The translations under genes were made by a program, and so were the position numbers. 64,000 bases of DNA from Datura wrightii (Eukaryota > Streptophyta > Magnoliopsida > Solanales > Solanaceae), in NCBI GenBank assembly GCA_035772735.1, contig JASDFA010000003.1, forward strand, positions 127,737,001-127,801,000, read 5' to 3'. Within the stretch, counting starts at the first letter, position 1. Every line of letters starts with the position of its first letter. Below the pieces are notes generated by a model. The model searched no databases, was not told the origin of the DNA, and saw only the letters and a program-made list of their open reading frames with translations. Shown one piece after another: positions 10,470 to 22,859 of the stretch.

Positions 10470-11962
10470 GCATTAGTTTTCCAGTCACCGGATTCGAAAA
10501 TTTTCTTATATGTATGGACCTCCCTCTCCTTTGATCTGCTTTTCTTTTTCTTCTTTCCTGTTGAATTAATGTTTAACTTATTATTTACTGAGAAAAGGCT
10601 GCAGAGAAATAAAGGGGAATTGAGATTGAGTTCAGGTTGTGATGTTTTCTTTTGTTTGGTTATTTTTAAATTAAATCCATTTATTTTTTTTTATTTGGCA
10701 GTAAGATTAATTTGCAGTTGTGTGTACATTGAAGAGCGTTCACTGAAACTAATCATTTTAGTCGAGCTGCTTTACTTTGATTCTCCTGGGAAATTGCCAA
10801 GCCCTTTTGAAGATTTCTAGTTTACCTAATTTGAATTTAAGGTGAGACTTCATTATTTTAGCATAATGTGTTCATGTTTATTCATTTATTTACATGGTTG
10901 TACCTGTATCTCGACTTGGTAAAATCAATTAATTTGGTCCTTGTTCTGTCATTTCGGAAACAAAAAAATAATTATGTGTTTTCTTTTTTTATTGATGGAG
11001 TGCTTTAGTGATAGTACTGTAGCTTCTTTGCTCTTTCTTTCCTTTTTGTTTTTGTTCCAATTTGCAAGTCGTATTAGTTTTTCCCATTTCCTGATTCCTT
11101 GCTTCTCTCACTCAAAACTCAAAGAGGAGCTAAAATGTTTTCCCTGAATATGAAGCTGTCAGCATTAAATGATTATTTTACAGAACCATGTGATATGTCC
11201 TAGTGGGTATTTTTCGAATCAGGTTAGATTTGTGAAAAAGGAATTTACATGACTTCCTTCTTCACTTTTCCCCGCATCATGACATTGAATTGTACCACTA
11301 AGAGTATGCTAATGAAAAAATGTGTATGTGTCGTGGAAGTAAATAAATGCCAATGTGATTTGAATGACAACTATTGAAGTTAGTGTTTATGCCATGCACA
11401 AAGTGTTACCCTGCTAGTGCAGTGTAGGAGGAAAGTGCGCATATGCCGTAGATAGCTTCCCATTGCATTTCTGCAAAGAGGCTATTGCCGTAATTTGAAG
11501 CCATGACCTACAAGCCACTAAAGAGCATATCTAACATTACATAGAGACACAGACACACATCTATTTGTATCTTCATGAAAATAATTATGTAGAAGTATGT
11601 CACCTTTATGTTAGCATATGCATTGCAAAAATTAGGATAAGAGAGAAAAGGGAACAGGGAAGTACCTAGAGAGTAAGCAATGGAGTATTATATGTTATTA
11701 TACTTGGAGGGTTCTAATCATGCACGTCCATGCACGTCAACCAGCATTCCTTAATAGTAGAGGAAAGTAGTATTGTATAATAAAAGTTCCACATGTTATG
11801 ATGGAGAAATTTCGTTCAATAATGCATGTGAAGAAATTCATTAATGAGTTAAAGAGAAGGATTTCTCTGATTTGGAAACCTTCAAAAGTTTTGTGGTAGA
11901 TATATAAATGCAAAAAAACAATCATGTTAGAGCAGATTGTTCTGTTGGTAGCCGTTAGAAGT

Positions 11963-12036
11963 TTTTAGTAGTTTGTGTGCGTCAACCAGACAAACCTAAT
12001 TTTAGTAGTTTGCGTGCATCGATCAGACAAAGCTGA
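11963..12036 (+). repeat. Diverged 37-bp tandem duplication
   Basis: Two copies of a unit starting 'ttttagtagtttg' and containing 'cagacaaa' lie head to tail (11963 and 12000) within the leader intron. Confidence 0.6.
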
Positions 12037-13239
12037 ATATTTTATCAAACTACTATTTAACGCAACACCTCAAAAGTAAAATTAATACTATTCATAATGC
12101 GACAAATATCAAATTTAGATAGTCCAGGAAAAGTACGATCAGGTATTTAATTCCATTGTAGCTAATATCCAGTAGAATTTAATATACATATTTTTAGTAA
12201 TATCAAGTTGAGGTTTAAAACACCCGTGGTGATCACACATAAAAGAATCTTGTTTTATGGAATCAGACACTACTATCTGTGCTTTTCAATCAGAAATTTT
12301 CTTTGGTTGCAATTAGTGCTACAAAAAGTGCAGTTGATGCATGAGAAAAGGCAAGGTGAGCCTAGCATGAGCCAGCGTGCTATTTAAACTCCCTTGCAAT
12401 TGGCATTACTTCTGAGCAAAATCTTTGGGGGTTTTGTCTTGGGGCACACCTAGGTGTTTGAAGTGTGTGTTCTTTGCCCGACATGACCACTATTTCAAAA
12501 ATGGAAAGATCTGGGTGTGGGGATGTTGAAAATATATGCTTTGTTTGGTATATCTGGATTTATGAGGTCCATTCATGGTTACAGTTTCTTTAGGCCATGG
12601 CATTTTTGCATATGTATGGTGTTCATTCTAGGTTTTAAATTGCAGCATTATTGTTTAGGTTCACTAGGTAGTAGTTTCCTGTCGTACAGACCAGCAATTG
12701 GTTCAAAACCTAGTTATCTGTCTCACTTTGCCAATGCTCCCTTCCCTTGGAGAAATTTTCTGGTTTGATCACTGTTCCCTCTAGCCTAGTTTTAGTAAGC
12801 TAAAAGTCTGCTTTGGACTACCTTTGCTAAGAAAGAAAGAGAAAGGAAAGACAAGACTTGACCACCACCTCCATGCAAAACCACTGCTTACTCACTCTCA
12901 AGTTCAGTGGTTGTACTTACTGTCTGTTTTAGTTATTAAGATATAAAAGGTAGTAAAGTTTCAATCTGTGTCTACTAATTTGATATGAGCGTTACACCAT
13001 GTTTGGCAGTTGATGTGACACTGTTCGATCTAATAAGAAAACCCATCTTGGGATGGCACATTTTTCTTCTGTCAAGTCATTGTTGACTAGTTTGTGAGAT
13101 TCAATGAACTGCTTTGAAGGTAAATTGAAGATTGAGTTTCATTTTGAATAGTATTTTCTCCCCCGCGTAAATGTGCTAATTAGTCAAAACCATGATAACA
13201 CTTAGGGAACTGAGACATAAAAACATGCAGAAAATCATC

Positions 13240-13600
13240 CGTGGTGTATTATTGCCTTATTGGTCTAGCAGTCTTCTTCGAAGTAAAACCTTTGTAGTTT
13301 GACCATGTAGCTGTTTATTGGATCTGAAATAGGGATAATTGGAGAAAACCCTGGGAACAATTTGGGAGCTGAGAGAGGAAGTCCATAAATAATCAAGAGC
13401 AGTCTGATATTAACAATAGTCTTTTGTGAAATGAAATCTTTTTGCTTTGACTATATAACTATCTATTTTATTGAAAATATGGATTATTATACTATTTTGA
13501 GAAAATCCCGTGGTTTATTATGAAACTAGTAGTCTTTTCCGAAATGAAGTCTTTATGGTTTGGACATATAATATCTATTTGATTCAAATAGTCATTGATA
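13240..13600 (+). repeat. Three diverged tandem copies in the leader intron
   Basis: Copies near 13268, 13417 and 13529 share the order 'agtctt', 'gaa(g/a)t', 'ctttg...tttga', 'tatctatt', with 'gagaaaa(c/t)cc' after the first two. The spacing is unequal (about 145 and 112 bp), which suggests an old tandem duplication followed by indels. Confidence 0.5.
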
Positions 13601-13902
13601 TTTTTTGGATATAGTATTGGAATAGAAAGGTTCACTACGTAATAACAACTGGTATTAGGCCATCTTTTATTTACTTACTTTCTTTTTCTAATAGGTGTTG
13701 TTAGGTAATCTTTTATTGTTTGTCACCAATGTGAAATCCTTCTCTTGATATTCTTCATCAACCAGATTTTGGAAGATCTATTTTGGAAAGTAGAAGCAAG
13801 ATATATTGTTGGTTGGCAAAGCATTTTTTTTATAACGGTGGTATCTGAAGCAGTTTGTGCACACCTTGACTGTTTCATCATGTACCTGTTACCTCACACC
13901 AA

Positions 13903-13982
13903 CATATATACCAGGTAACTCTATCTACCAAAGTTTGGGCAGCATATACACCAGGTAACTCTATCTACCAAAGTTTGGGCAG
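13903..13982 (+). repeat. Near-perfect 40-bp tandem duplication
   Basis: Two adjacent 40-bp units (13903-13942 and 13943-13982) containing 'ccaggtaactctatctacc' differ at one base only. It is a recent duplication within the leader intron. Each copy contains a GGTAAC donor-like sequence. Confidence 0.9.
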
Positions 13983-14935
13983 ATGGAAAAAGTTTGCTAT
14001 ATTGCCTCAGCCAGCATTTGAGCCCTACTCTCCTATGATTTTCATCCCATTTCATAGGCCGTTGAGCGACAGCCTTGAGTTTAAGTTTAGGTCTATACTT
14101 TTAATAATATACTAAGAAGATAGAAGAAAAGTTGCCCTTATTGTTTTGAAGCAGCTTTGGAATGTTTATCATTTCTTTTAATCTGAAAAGTCAAAGACAA
14201 TAAATGATGCACCTGAACTCTCCCGTAATCGGGTTTTCGAGTGGCTTCCTTACTGTTTATCATTCCCGAACCGCTTTGAAACCTTCCTTCCAGTGTATCC
14301 GACACATGAAATAGTAGAACTTAAATTGATTATTCCTTCTAGAACTGCACTCTTTAGTGCTACTGCTTGCCTTTTCAGCTCAATAACCACTATCATTGCT
14401 GCTGGGTGACCATGGTTTGTTAAAAAGCCATGTGCTTGTTGTTTGCTAAAACCATACTCCCAATGCCATCACATCCGAAAATGTTTGTTCAACATGTATA
14501 TACCTGTGCTTAACCCACCACTTCTACCCGTTAAAAATGGATTGTATTTGTACCTTCTACCTGTACTTGTCAGCTTGGAATTCTCAATGTAAAGGCATTA
14601 TTACTGTTAAGTACTGAGGATTACATTTCATTTCATCTCAACTGCCTAATTGGGATGAATCCGTGGAATAGGGTAATTAGGAATCAGATTTCTCCTCCTG
14701 TCACAGTTTTTTCACAATTCTATTAGCCTGTTGTTTTTCTTTTGGCATGTTTGACATCATTCTCTGGAATTATGTGAACTTAAGAATGTGCAAGTCATAT
14801 GATGCACCTATGAGAAAAATTCTGATTGATATGTTCTCCCTCCTTTTTTTGGTTTTGTAGACTGCAAGAAAACGTTGATTCAGCAATTTCTGGGGCACAC
14901 TTTTCTTTGGTTTCACGTATTTCAGCAGAACTTTT

Positions 14936-14947
14936 ATGATAACGTAA
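14936..14947 (+). promoter_or_regulatory. Minimal upstream ORF before the main start
   Basis: ATG ATA ACG TAA in the second leader exon ends 21 bases before the main ATG at 14969. Such a short frame allows reinitiation or leaky scanning and may slightly lower main-ORF translation. Confidence 0.35.
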
Positions 14948-14968
14948 GCTAAGTTTTATTCCAGAGTC

Positions 14969-17817
14969 ATGGCATCAAGATCTTGTGCGAACCTTTTTGA
15001 CTTGGCATCTGGGGAGATACTAGATGTACCTCAGACTCCTAGATCTCTTCCACGTTTGATGACTGTTCCCGGGATAATTTCTGATGGCTATGGAAGCAAT
15101 GATGGGGATTCAGATAGTATGTCATCTGCTTGTCACGAGCGGAAAATTATTGTTGCAAACATGTTGCCTTTGCATGCTCAAAGGGATACAACTGCTGAAA
15201 AGTGGTGCTTTAGTTTGGATGAGGATTCGCTTTTATTACAACTGAAGGATGGTTTTTCGCCTGAAACTGAGGTTATCTATGTGGGTTCTCTCATGGTAGA
15301 TGTGGAGCCCAGTGAACAGGAGGAAGTTACACAGAGACTACTTGAGGAGTTCAAGTGTGTGCCTACCTTTGTACCTCGTGACATCCAGGAAAATTTTTAT
15401 CATGGCTTCTGTAAGCAACAACTGTGGCCTCTTTTTCACTACATGCTCCCGATGTGCCCAGACCATGGAGATCGTTTTGACCGTCAGCTGTGGCAAGCTT
15501 ATGTCTCAGCAAACAAGCTATTTGCTGATAAGGTTATGGAAGTGGTTAATCCCGAGGATGATTATATCTGGGTTCAAGATTATCATCTCATGGTTCTTCC
15601 AACGTTCTTAAGAAAGCGGTACCATCGAGTGAAGCTTGGGTTCTTTCTTCATAGCCCATTCCCATCCTCAGAAATTTACCGAACTCTCCCAGTTAGGGAT
15701 GAAATTCTAAAGGGATTGTTAAACTGCGACCTGATTGGCTTTCATACTTTTGATTATGCGCGTCATTTTCTGTCATGCTGCAGTAGAATGCTAGGTCTAG
15801 ATTATGAATCTAAGCGTGGACACATTGGACTTGATTACTTTGGTCGTACAGTTTACATAAAAATTCTTCCAGTAGGCATACATATGGGTCGACTTGAGTC
15901 TGTGTTGAATCTTTCTTCTACGTTTGCTAAAGCTAAAGAAGTTCAAGAACAGTTCAAAGGGAAGAAAGTCATTCTTGGTGTGGATGATATGGATATTTTT
16001 AAAGGTATTAGTTTGAAATTACTAGCTTTTGAACACCTACTACAGCAGCAAGAGGATTTGCAGGGTAAACTTGTTCTTGTCCAAATAGTAAATCCTGCTC
16101 GTAGCTCTGGAAAGGATGTTCAGGAAGCAAAGAGGGAGACATATTTGACTGTCGACAGGATCAACCAAATTTATGGAAGATCTAATTATGAGCCTGTAAT
16201 ACTGATAGATCGTCCAGTTGCTCGATATGAGAAGACTGCATACTATGCCGTTGCTGAATGTTGCATAGTCAATGCTGTGAGGGATGGGATGAATTTAGTG
16301 CCTTACAAGTATATTATCTGTAGGCAAGGCTCTCCTGGGATGGATGAGGCTATGGGTATAAAAGCTGATTCTCCTAGAACTAGCATGCTTGTTGTGTCTG
16401 AATTTGTTGGTTGTTCACCATCGTTGAGTGGGGCAATTAGAGTAAATCCATGGGATATTGAAGCTGTGGCTGAGGCTTTAAATGTGGCCATTACAATGTC
16501 GGATTCTGAGAAAGAACTTCGTCATGAGAAGCACTACCGCTATGTGAGCTCTCACCATGTAGCTTATTGGGCTCGTAGCTTCATGCAGGATTTGGAGAGA
16601 GCATGCAAAGATCATTATAGTAAGCGATGCTGGGGCATTGGCCTTGGCCTAGGTTTCAGAGTTATTGCGCTTTCACCAAGCTTTAGAAAGTTGTCCATAG
16701 ATCACATTGTTTCCTCATACAGGAGGACACAGAGAAGGGCGATATTTTTGGACTATGATGGTACTGTTGTACCTCAGTCATCTATGGTTAAAGCTCCAAG
16801 TGCTGACGTTATTTCACTGTTGAATACTCTAAGTAATGATCCTAAAAATACTGTGTATATTGTTAGTGGCAGAGGAAGGACTTCATTATGCGAGTGGCTT
16901 GCACCATGCGAAAGGCTCGGAATAGCTGCTGAACATGGGTACTTCATAAGGTACGGAGCTATTCATCTTGTATGTATATGGTTGCTTTGATACTTGTGGT
17001 CAGATAGTCCTTGTTTTTGCAGTTGGACTGTAGTTTCTCGTTGGAACTTGTGTTCAGGTTTTATTTATTTATTATTCTTTACACTTTCATCTATGACACT
17101 CTCCATTGCTTGCTCTTGCTGCAGGGGTAGTAAAACTTCTGAATGGGATTATTTGGATTCTGATCTTGAATGGAAAGAAATTGCAGAACCTGTGATGAAA
17201 CTTTACACGGAAGCAACTGATGGATCATATATAGAACCTAAAGAGAGTGCATTGGTGTGGCACCATCATGATGCAGACCCTGACTTCGGCTCCTGTCAGG
17301 CAAAGGAATTGTTGGATCATTTGGAAAGCGTACTTGCAAATGAACCTGCAGTTGTTAAGAGGGGTCAACATATTGTTGAAGTCAAGCCACAAGTGAGCCT
17401 TCCTGTTCTCTCTGTGTGTGTGTTTAACTGATGCAGCACAAACATGTTGCATAATGCTGTTCAAAAGTTTTGACTTCTTCATGTGGCTTGCAGGTTGTTA
17501 CCAAAGGATTAGTTGCAGCAAAAGTTCTCTCGATGATGGTTGATAGTGGGAAACCGCCTGATTTTGTGATGTGCATTGGAGATGATAGGTCGGATGAAGA
17601 CATGTTTGAGAGCATATTAAGCACTATTTCCAGTCCGTCAGTCACTGCTGCCCCTGATATCTTTGCCTGCACTGTTGGGCAAAAGCCGAGCAAAGCCAAG
17701 TATTACCTTGATGATACTGCGGATGTTCTTAGACTGCTTGGAGGCCTTGCTAATGCTTCTAATCCAAAGCCAAGATATATTGCTCAGTTCCAGGTCGCCT
17801 TTGGTTCTGTTATTTGA
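14969..17817 (+). CDS. TPS: Class II trehalose-6-phosphate synthase-like protein (TPS8/9/10 type)
   Basis: Three coding exons: 14969-16950, 17125-17392 and 17494-17817, with GT-AG introns of 174 and 101 bp. Together they give 857 residues, the normal length for class II plant TPS. The start ATG has a G at -3 and at +4 and begins with the family's SRSCANL motif. A GT20-like domain covers about residues 59-545 (KIIVANMLPL; WVQDYHLMVLP; FLHSPFPSSEIYRTLP). A HAD phosphatase-like domain covers about 590-835, with LDYDGT at 594-599 and GDDRSDED at 779-786. In active synthases the nucleotide-sugar site has Arg and Glu where this protein has Asp340 and Lys447; Lys345 is kept. Class II proteins are generally thought inactive as synthases and act in sugar signalling, partly with SnRK1. 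The C-terminus VAFGSVI then TGA is complete. The exact paralogue number is uncertain. Confidence 0.93.
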
Positions 17818-18180
17818 GTGGGCAAACAAGTTGGCGCTTCATGTACATGGTTATATCTTAACTTAATGTTGATGAATGACTGGATACAAGGCTTGGACAT
17901 TTCCCCAGTTATGCTGGTTTCAAGGCTTGAGGTTTTCAAGGATGCAGACTACTTTGGTATAGAAAGTATCGTCAGGGATAGAGTTCTTTTTCAGAGTACA
18001 GTTTTGCAGCAGTCATGGTGCCTGCGCTGAATGATTGACCGGCACCGTTACCTTGTACAGATACATGGCTCCTTAATATGAGAGTTTGGTTTATCTCACT
18101 TGAGCTATCTTAATGGAAGCTGATAACAATGATGTAAAAAATGCATCTGTTGAATTCTTCATTGCATGTAAGTAAGAAAT
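17818..18180 (+). other. Predicted 3' UTR of the TPS-like gene
   Basis: Non-coding T-rich sequence follows the stop, with several TGTAA-type elements near 18130-18170 that could serve polyadenylation. The end point is a guess. Confidence 0.3.
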
Positions 18181-18817
18181 GTCTTTGTCAAACGACCAAA
18201 CAAAGATGGCACAAGGGCAAAAGACCTGTTTATTTAAGAAGTAAACAATTATTCGTTAGAAAAGTTTTTGGAAACCAAACAAGGGAAGTCAAGGACAATA
18301 ACTTGCCCATGTGAGTAAAGAAGATGAAATCAACATTGTTTCTAGCTTTAGGACTTTGCTTTGTCATCAAGAAGCTATTCTAGTCCCCTCTTAAAACAAA
18401 ATACCAGCAAAGGTATAAGTTTACTCTATTTTCTAGAGTTCTGTACCGAAATGAGGTGTTTTTGTTTAACAAGCACCTTATTAATGTGTACAAAAAAAAA
18501 AAAAAAAAGAGAGGACTTAAGTGGTTGTGGTGCACGTAGGGCTAACCTGATTTACCCTTCCTCACTGGATGATCGGCCTTTTCTTAGACTTGGTGAACTC
18601 TTACGGCGATGAGTTAAATTCCATAGCATGCCTCGCTGCTTGTCAGTCACACCTGAAAGTCATAGGGGTTTGACCGACATCCCAAACGTCCCGAATTAAC
18701 CCCAGTCCGTAGTTGATTTTTTGAATTATATTTTTGATTTTTCCTTGTATTTTTTTCACTTCATTGCCGGTTATTATTTTATTTCTGTTATCTTTTTTTT
18801 TTTAAATTATTATTTAA
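18181..18817. other. Intergenic, with a 17-base poly(A) tract
   Basis: An uninterrupted A17 run lies at 18492-18508, followed by 'gagaggacttaag'. It could mark a retroposed sequence end, but no target duplication or tRNA-like promoter boxes were found. Nothing else is recognised. Confidence 0.5.
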
Positions 18818-19077
18818 TCTATACTATTCTGAAAGTGAAAACTCTCAAGTTAAATGTTGAATGACCCATTTGTCCATCACATATTGAATGATTATTTTAC
18901 CATTCTCAATCTAAAATTGTTTCTATAATATTTTATGTACTAAAAAGTAATATTACATTACAATAAATATTATTAGACCATTAAATACTTTACAACAAAT
19001 TATTTTGCTGAAAAAGTGAATTCATTATAGTGTATTCAACTATTTGGAGTTACTTTTTCTTTTAATACGTAATAAGG

Positions 19078-19099
19078 ATATATATATATATATATATAT
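19078..19099. repeat. (AT)11 microsatellite
   Basis: An uninterrupted AT dinucleotide run, followed at 19111-19134 by a mixed TA/TG stretch. Confidence 0.95.
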
Positions 19100-20585
19100 T
19101 GTAGAACATGGGTGTATATATATGTGTGTGTGTGGAGTATATAGCAAAGAGGATAATAATTTTACTCTTAAATAATTAATTAAATTTATTTTATCCAACC
19201 TCTTTGATTGTTGTAATGAGTAATTAATGTTATATTAATTTAATTGATAAATACTTGAATAAAAGTTCAAAAATGTCAATCAAGATACATACAACTATAA
19301 AAAGGCAAGAAATGATGTTTTTTTCTCAATTCTCTTATTGATATCGATATCTCCAGACTTTCATTCTAACTTCTTCCCTCTGCTACTTCATCTTTTTCTT
19401 TCCCTCTTCCCTTCTCTATGTTTCTTTACGAATCAGAATAAAAATCTTTCTAGAGAAAAATTCAAATCAATAAACCCTAAATCATTTAGTCATCTCTTAT
19501 ATATGCTTACTTGATTTTTATTAGGTTGTCTTTTTGTTTCGTTTTGTTTCTTTGCATAAAGATAAAATAAAATTTGGTAGAAGGAGAAGTACGCATAGCT
19601 ATTGAAGGTTGAAATGAAAGTAGACGTGGGAATCAACTCTGACTCCATTCTTTTTACAAGAGCCTAAAAAGTTTAACACATCATTGTTGTTATTATGACA
19701 TGTAATATTTGTGTATTACGTTTGAAATATTAAATGTGTTTTTAGTATCTAGCATATATAGTATTTTAGTTTTATCATTTAAATATTTTTTCGGTATTTC
19801 TGTCAAGTTATTTTCTACTTTATGTAAAGAAAGTTTATATATCCTTTAATTCTTTTACGATCAGAAGGTATTATTAATTTTTTATAAGTTTATTTTGTAA
19901 ATTGATAATTGTCAATACTTTCTATATATCACAGTAAAAATAAAGAAAATGAAGAAAAACAAATGAGGTTCTATCAGCAACTTTAAAATATAAGAAGATA
20001 AAAAATCTTCTCAATAATAATTGATTGAATTAAAATATAAAAATAAAAAATAAAAGATAAATTTAAAAAGTGGTATTTAGACTTTTACATAGTAAAATAT
20101 AAAAATTACAAGATTAGAACTGATAATCTAATTAATAGTGCAATTACACTTTTCTTGAGATCAATTTATAGTTATATTTCATTAAGAATGGCAATTTAGA
20201 AAAGAATTTTTTGAAAAAAGAAACATAAACAAATGGAGTAACAAATTATGTTTCTTCTAACCGTCCAAACTAAGGTTAGTTTTAATTTCATATGTAAACT
20301 AAAATAAAAATATTAAATAACTTTAAATAAATAGATCATTTTAATAGAAATTATTTATTAATTATAATTTTTTTTACTTAAGTTATATTACATTCACGAG
20401 GAATGATTAAAACAAAGAAAAATTAAATTATTAAAAGATCTATTAAAAATTAAAGAATTATTTTATCCTTTAAGTTAAAATTATTTATATAATATTTTAC
20501 TAAAACAAAAGTACCTTTCAATAAGTAATAAAGTAAATAATAAATATAAAAGATGAATTCAATTATTTTAAAATTAAAAAAATGT

Positions 20586-20832
20586 GAAGAGTCAACATTG
20601 CATTAAAAACACAATAAAATGTCACATTCATCTATTACAACTATTAATCATTGCTATTAAAATATGAAGAGTTAATATTGCATTAAAAGCAAAATAAAAG
20701 GTCACATTTTAATTAAAGCAAACTAAAAGGTCACATTCATTTATTAAAATCATCAATCTATTAAAATAGGAGTATTTGAAGAGTTAATATTATATCAAAA
20801 ATAAAATAAACGATCATATTCATCTATTAAAA
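20586..20832 (+). repeat. Three diverged AT-rich tandem copies
   Basis: Copies starting at 20586, 20666 and 20778 each open with 'gaagagt(c/t)aa(c/t)att', then 'aaaataaa', then 'cattcat(c/t)tatta'. Unit length is about 80-110 bp; the middle copy carries an internal duplication of 'aaggtcacatt'. Confidence 0.6.
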
Positions 20833-21483
20833 CCAGATATATATACATAAATATAATGTGAATGAAGGAATAGGAATGAAAGAAAGAGAAATGAATTGTG
20901 TGATTAGCTTGTAAACAATAGATGGATGCCGGAGGAATCAATTTTGTTCTCATTTTTTTTATTAATGACTAAATTCTGATTCATAAATATGTCTATTTTA
21001 TTGTGAAAGTATGTTATCTTTTTTTCTTTCTTTAAAGAATCTTTGAAATTCATTCATAGTTTGTCAAACACTTTATTTTTTATTTTCTTGAAATTTATAT
21101 AATCAACTTTTGTCTAATAATGATTAATATCACATGTTGATTTTTCATGTAAATGTATTTGATTTTAAATCACAATGAAGAGTTTCATATTCGTGTCATT
21201 CAATTTCATCAAATGTAATATAAAGTTATTTTTATACATTACAATTTATCCATTTGATTGCTTGTAGAGAGAAGTAATCTTTTATTCAAATTATTATTTA
21301 CTATCAAAAAAAATTGTGAACAGGCAATTATCATATTCATCAGTTCAAATAGTTATATCTTATTCTCTAATCTTTATTTTGATTACTTTATATTTTTTTT
21401 AGTAATTTTATATGATTATTCAAATTTAATTATGTACGCAAAAAAACTAAAATACATATAGAACGCATGTATCCAGAAACTAA

Positions 21484-22859
21484 TTATTTATTAATTGTTA
21501 ATTAGTTAATTTAATAAGGTAGTTGTGAACTTGACAAAAGTTCCAAATTAATCACTGTTAGTCAAATTTTTTGAAAAGTGTATAACACATATTTTAACTT
21601 CAACTCATGTGATTTTTGTATTTTACGTGTACTTGTTAATGCTTTTTCACTTTGAATATGTAATAATTTTTATTTTTCACTATTAATTTTATGTATGTGA
21701 GGATGTCATAGATAGTAACAAGTAAGTAAAAATAATAAATAATAGTAATTTAAATAACATTCATCGTTCAGAAACAGGTATGCAAAATATATATAACAAC
21801 TTTAAAATATACAAATTAGTTTGACATACACAAAACTATCAATGTACCACAAGTCCACAACCCTTATGCCTTAGCCTAATTGTTGGGGTCATTCCATCTC
21901 CACCACCCAATGCAATAGATATTAAATGAATTAAATATTGATGGGATCCTGAGCAGGGTGTCCTAGACGACCAAACTCCTAGATGGCTTAGAAGTATCTG
22001 ACTGGTGGCCGGTGGGTATTGAAATCTACAGACTCCATCACATACGTCGAAGGAAGCTATAGAATTTAAATTAAAAAGTAAGTAAATTTATAACTAATAT
22101 TGAGTGTATATTGAATGAACTATATATTATTAAAAATCTAATTGACGTCCAAAGCCGGATCTCCTAAAGGGATTGAACTCGTGGGAAGAGGCTACTCTTC
22201 ATTTCTCATACTCTCCATTCCCTCAAGTTCATATTTGGACGAGAGACTGAGTCATAATTATAAATTAATAATTGAAATTTAATTATCTAAATTAAGATTC
22301 TAATCATGATTAGAATAATTATTAATTTTAACTATGGTTAAGACTTTAATTTAAGTATTTAAATCTCAATCTTTAATTTGTAATTTTGATACATATTTTT
22401 CATCTAAATAGGAACTTGGGAAAATGAAGAGGAGCCCATCCGAACTCATGAAAGGCTTGGAAGTGTCTGGCGAATTGATGAACCCTATTGTATGCAAGAA
22501 TACAAAATAAAAGAACATTTATTATTAAGTAATACATATTTTAAAAATGTAAGTATGGCGTACCAACAAGATAATCTATGAAATAGTCTACACTATTGAA
22601 GCTCAATAGTCTACACTATGTCATGATAGTCGGCCCCGACAGTACTGATGTGCTAGAAACATCCCGGTACATAATATCCCTTGAATAGGAAAGTAGGCAT
22701 CCTGGAATGAGAAGATGGGGGACTGGATCAACTGGGCGGAATGGACATGTTGAGGTCGACAGATCCGATTCACCGGACAAGCTGAGTTCGTCGAATCCAT
22801 AGGACTTGATGAGGTAGACGGATATGCGGAGGTAAAAAAAATCTATGGGAGCGGTAGGC
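21484..22859. other. AT-rich intergenic sequence, nothing recognised
   Basis: No sustained reading frame. Two loosely similar stretches near 21980 and 22450 ('ggctt(a/g)gaagt(a/g)tctg') hint at an old duplication. No function is assigned. Confidence 0.5.

Larger units (their letters stand above)
10150..10841 (+). other. Non-coding leader exon 1 of the TPS-like gene (predicted)
   Basis: A CT-rich, T-rich stretch downstream of the TATA-like box, ending at a good plant donor (AAG then GTGAGA at 10842). Class II TPS genes often have a long 5' leader with an intron, which fits. Start and end are predictions. Confidence 0.4.
10842..14860 (+). other. Leader (5' UTR) intron of the TPS-like gene, about 4 kb
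   Basis: Donor GTGAGA at 10842; acceptor at 14851-14860 after a T-rich tract (ends 'ttttgtag'). The interval has no sustained ORF and holds several small degenerate repeats annotated separately. The intron model is inferred from splice signals and from the usual gene structure of the family. Confidence 0.45.
18818..21483 (+). mobile_element. Candidate non-autonomous Helitron (weak)
   Basis: The sequence begins TCTATACTATTCTGAAAG just after an A. TC starts followed by this type of 'ctatactat...aaagtg' motif are frequent at plant Helitron 5' ends. A possible 3' end is CTAA at 21480-21483 before a T, after a weakly paired 'gaacgcatgtatcc' stretch; the canonical end would be CTRR after a GC hairpin. 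The interior is very AT-rich and non-coding, with microsatellite and tandem repeats. No helicase gene is present. The boundaries are uncertain. Confidence 0.25.

Noticed and set aside
10332..10820. 162-codon open frame in the TPS leader region
   Set aside because: It begins at a TTG, not an ATG, is low-complexity Phe/Leu-rich, and lies in a T-rich leader exon. It is an accident of composition.
17225..17699. Minus-strand frames opposite TPS exons 2 and 3
   Set aside because: Antisense shadows of real coding exons with no independent support.
18492..18720. SINE or processed pseudogene at the A17 tract
   Set aside because: No recognisable pol III boxes, no target duplication and no source gene. 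Left as a poly(A) tract only.
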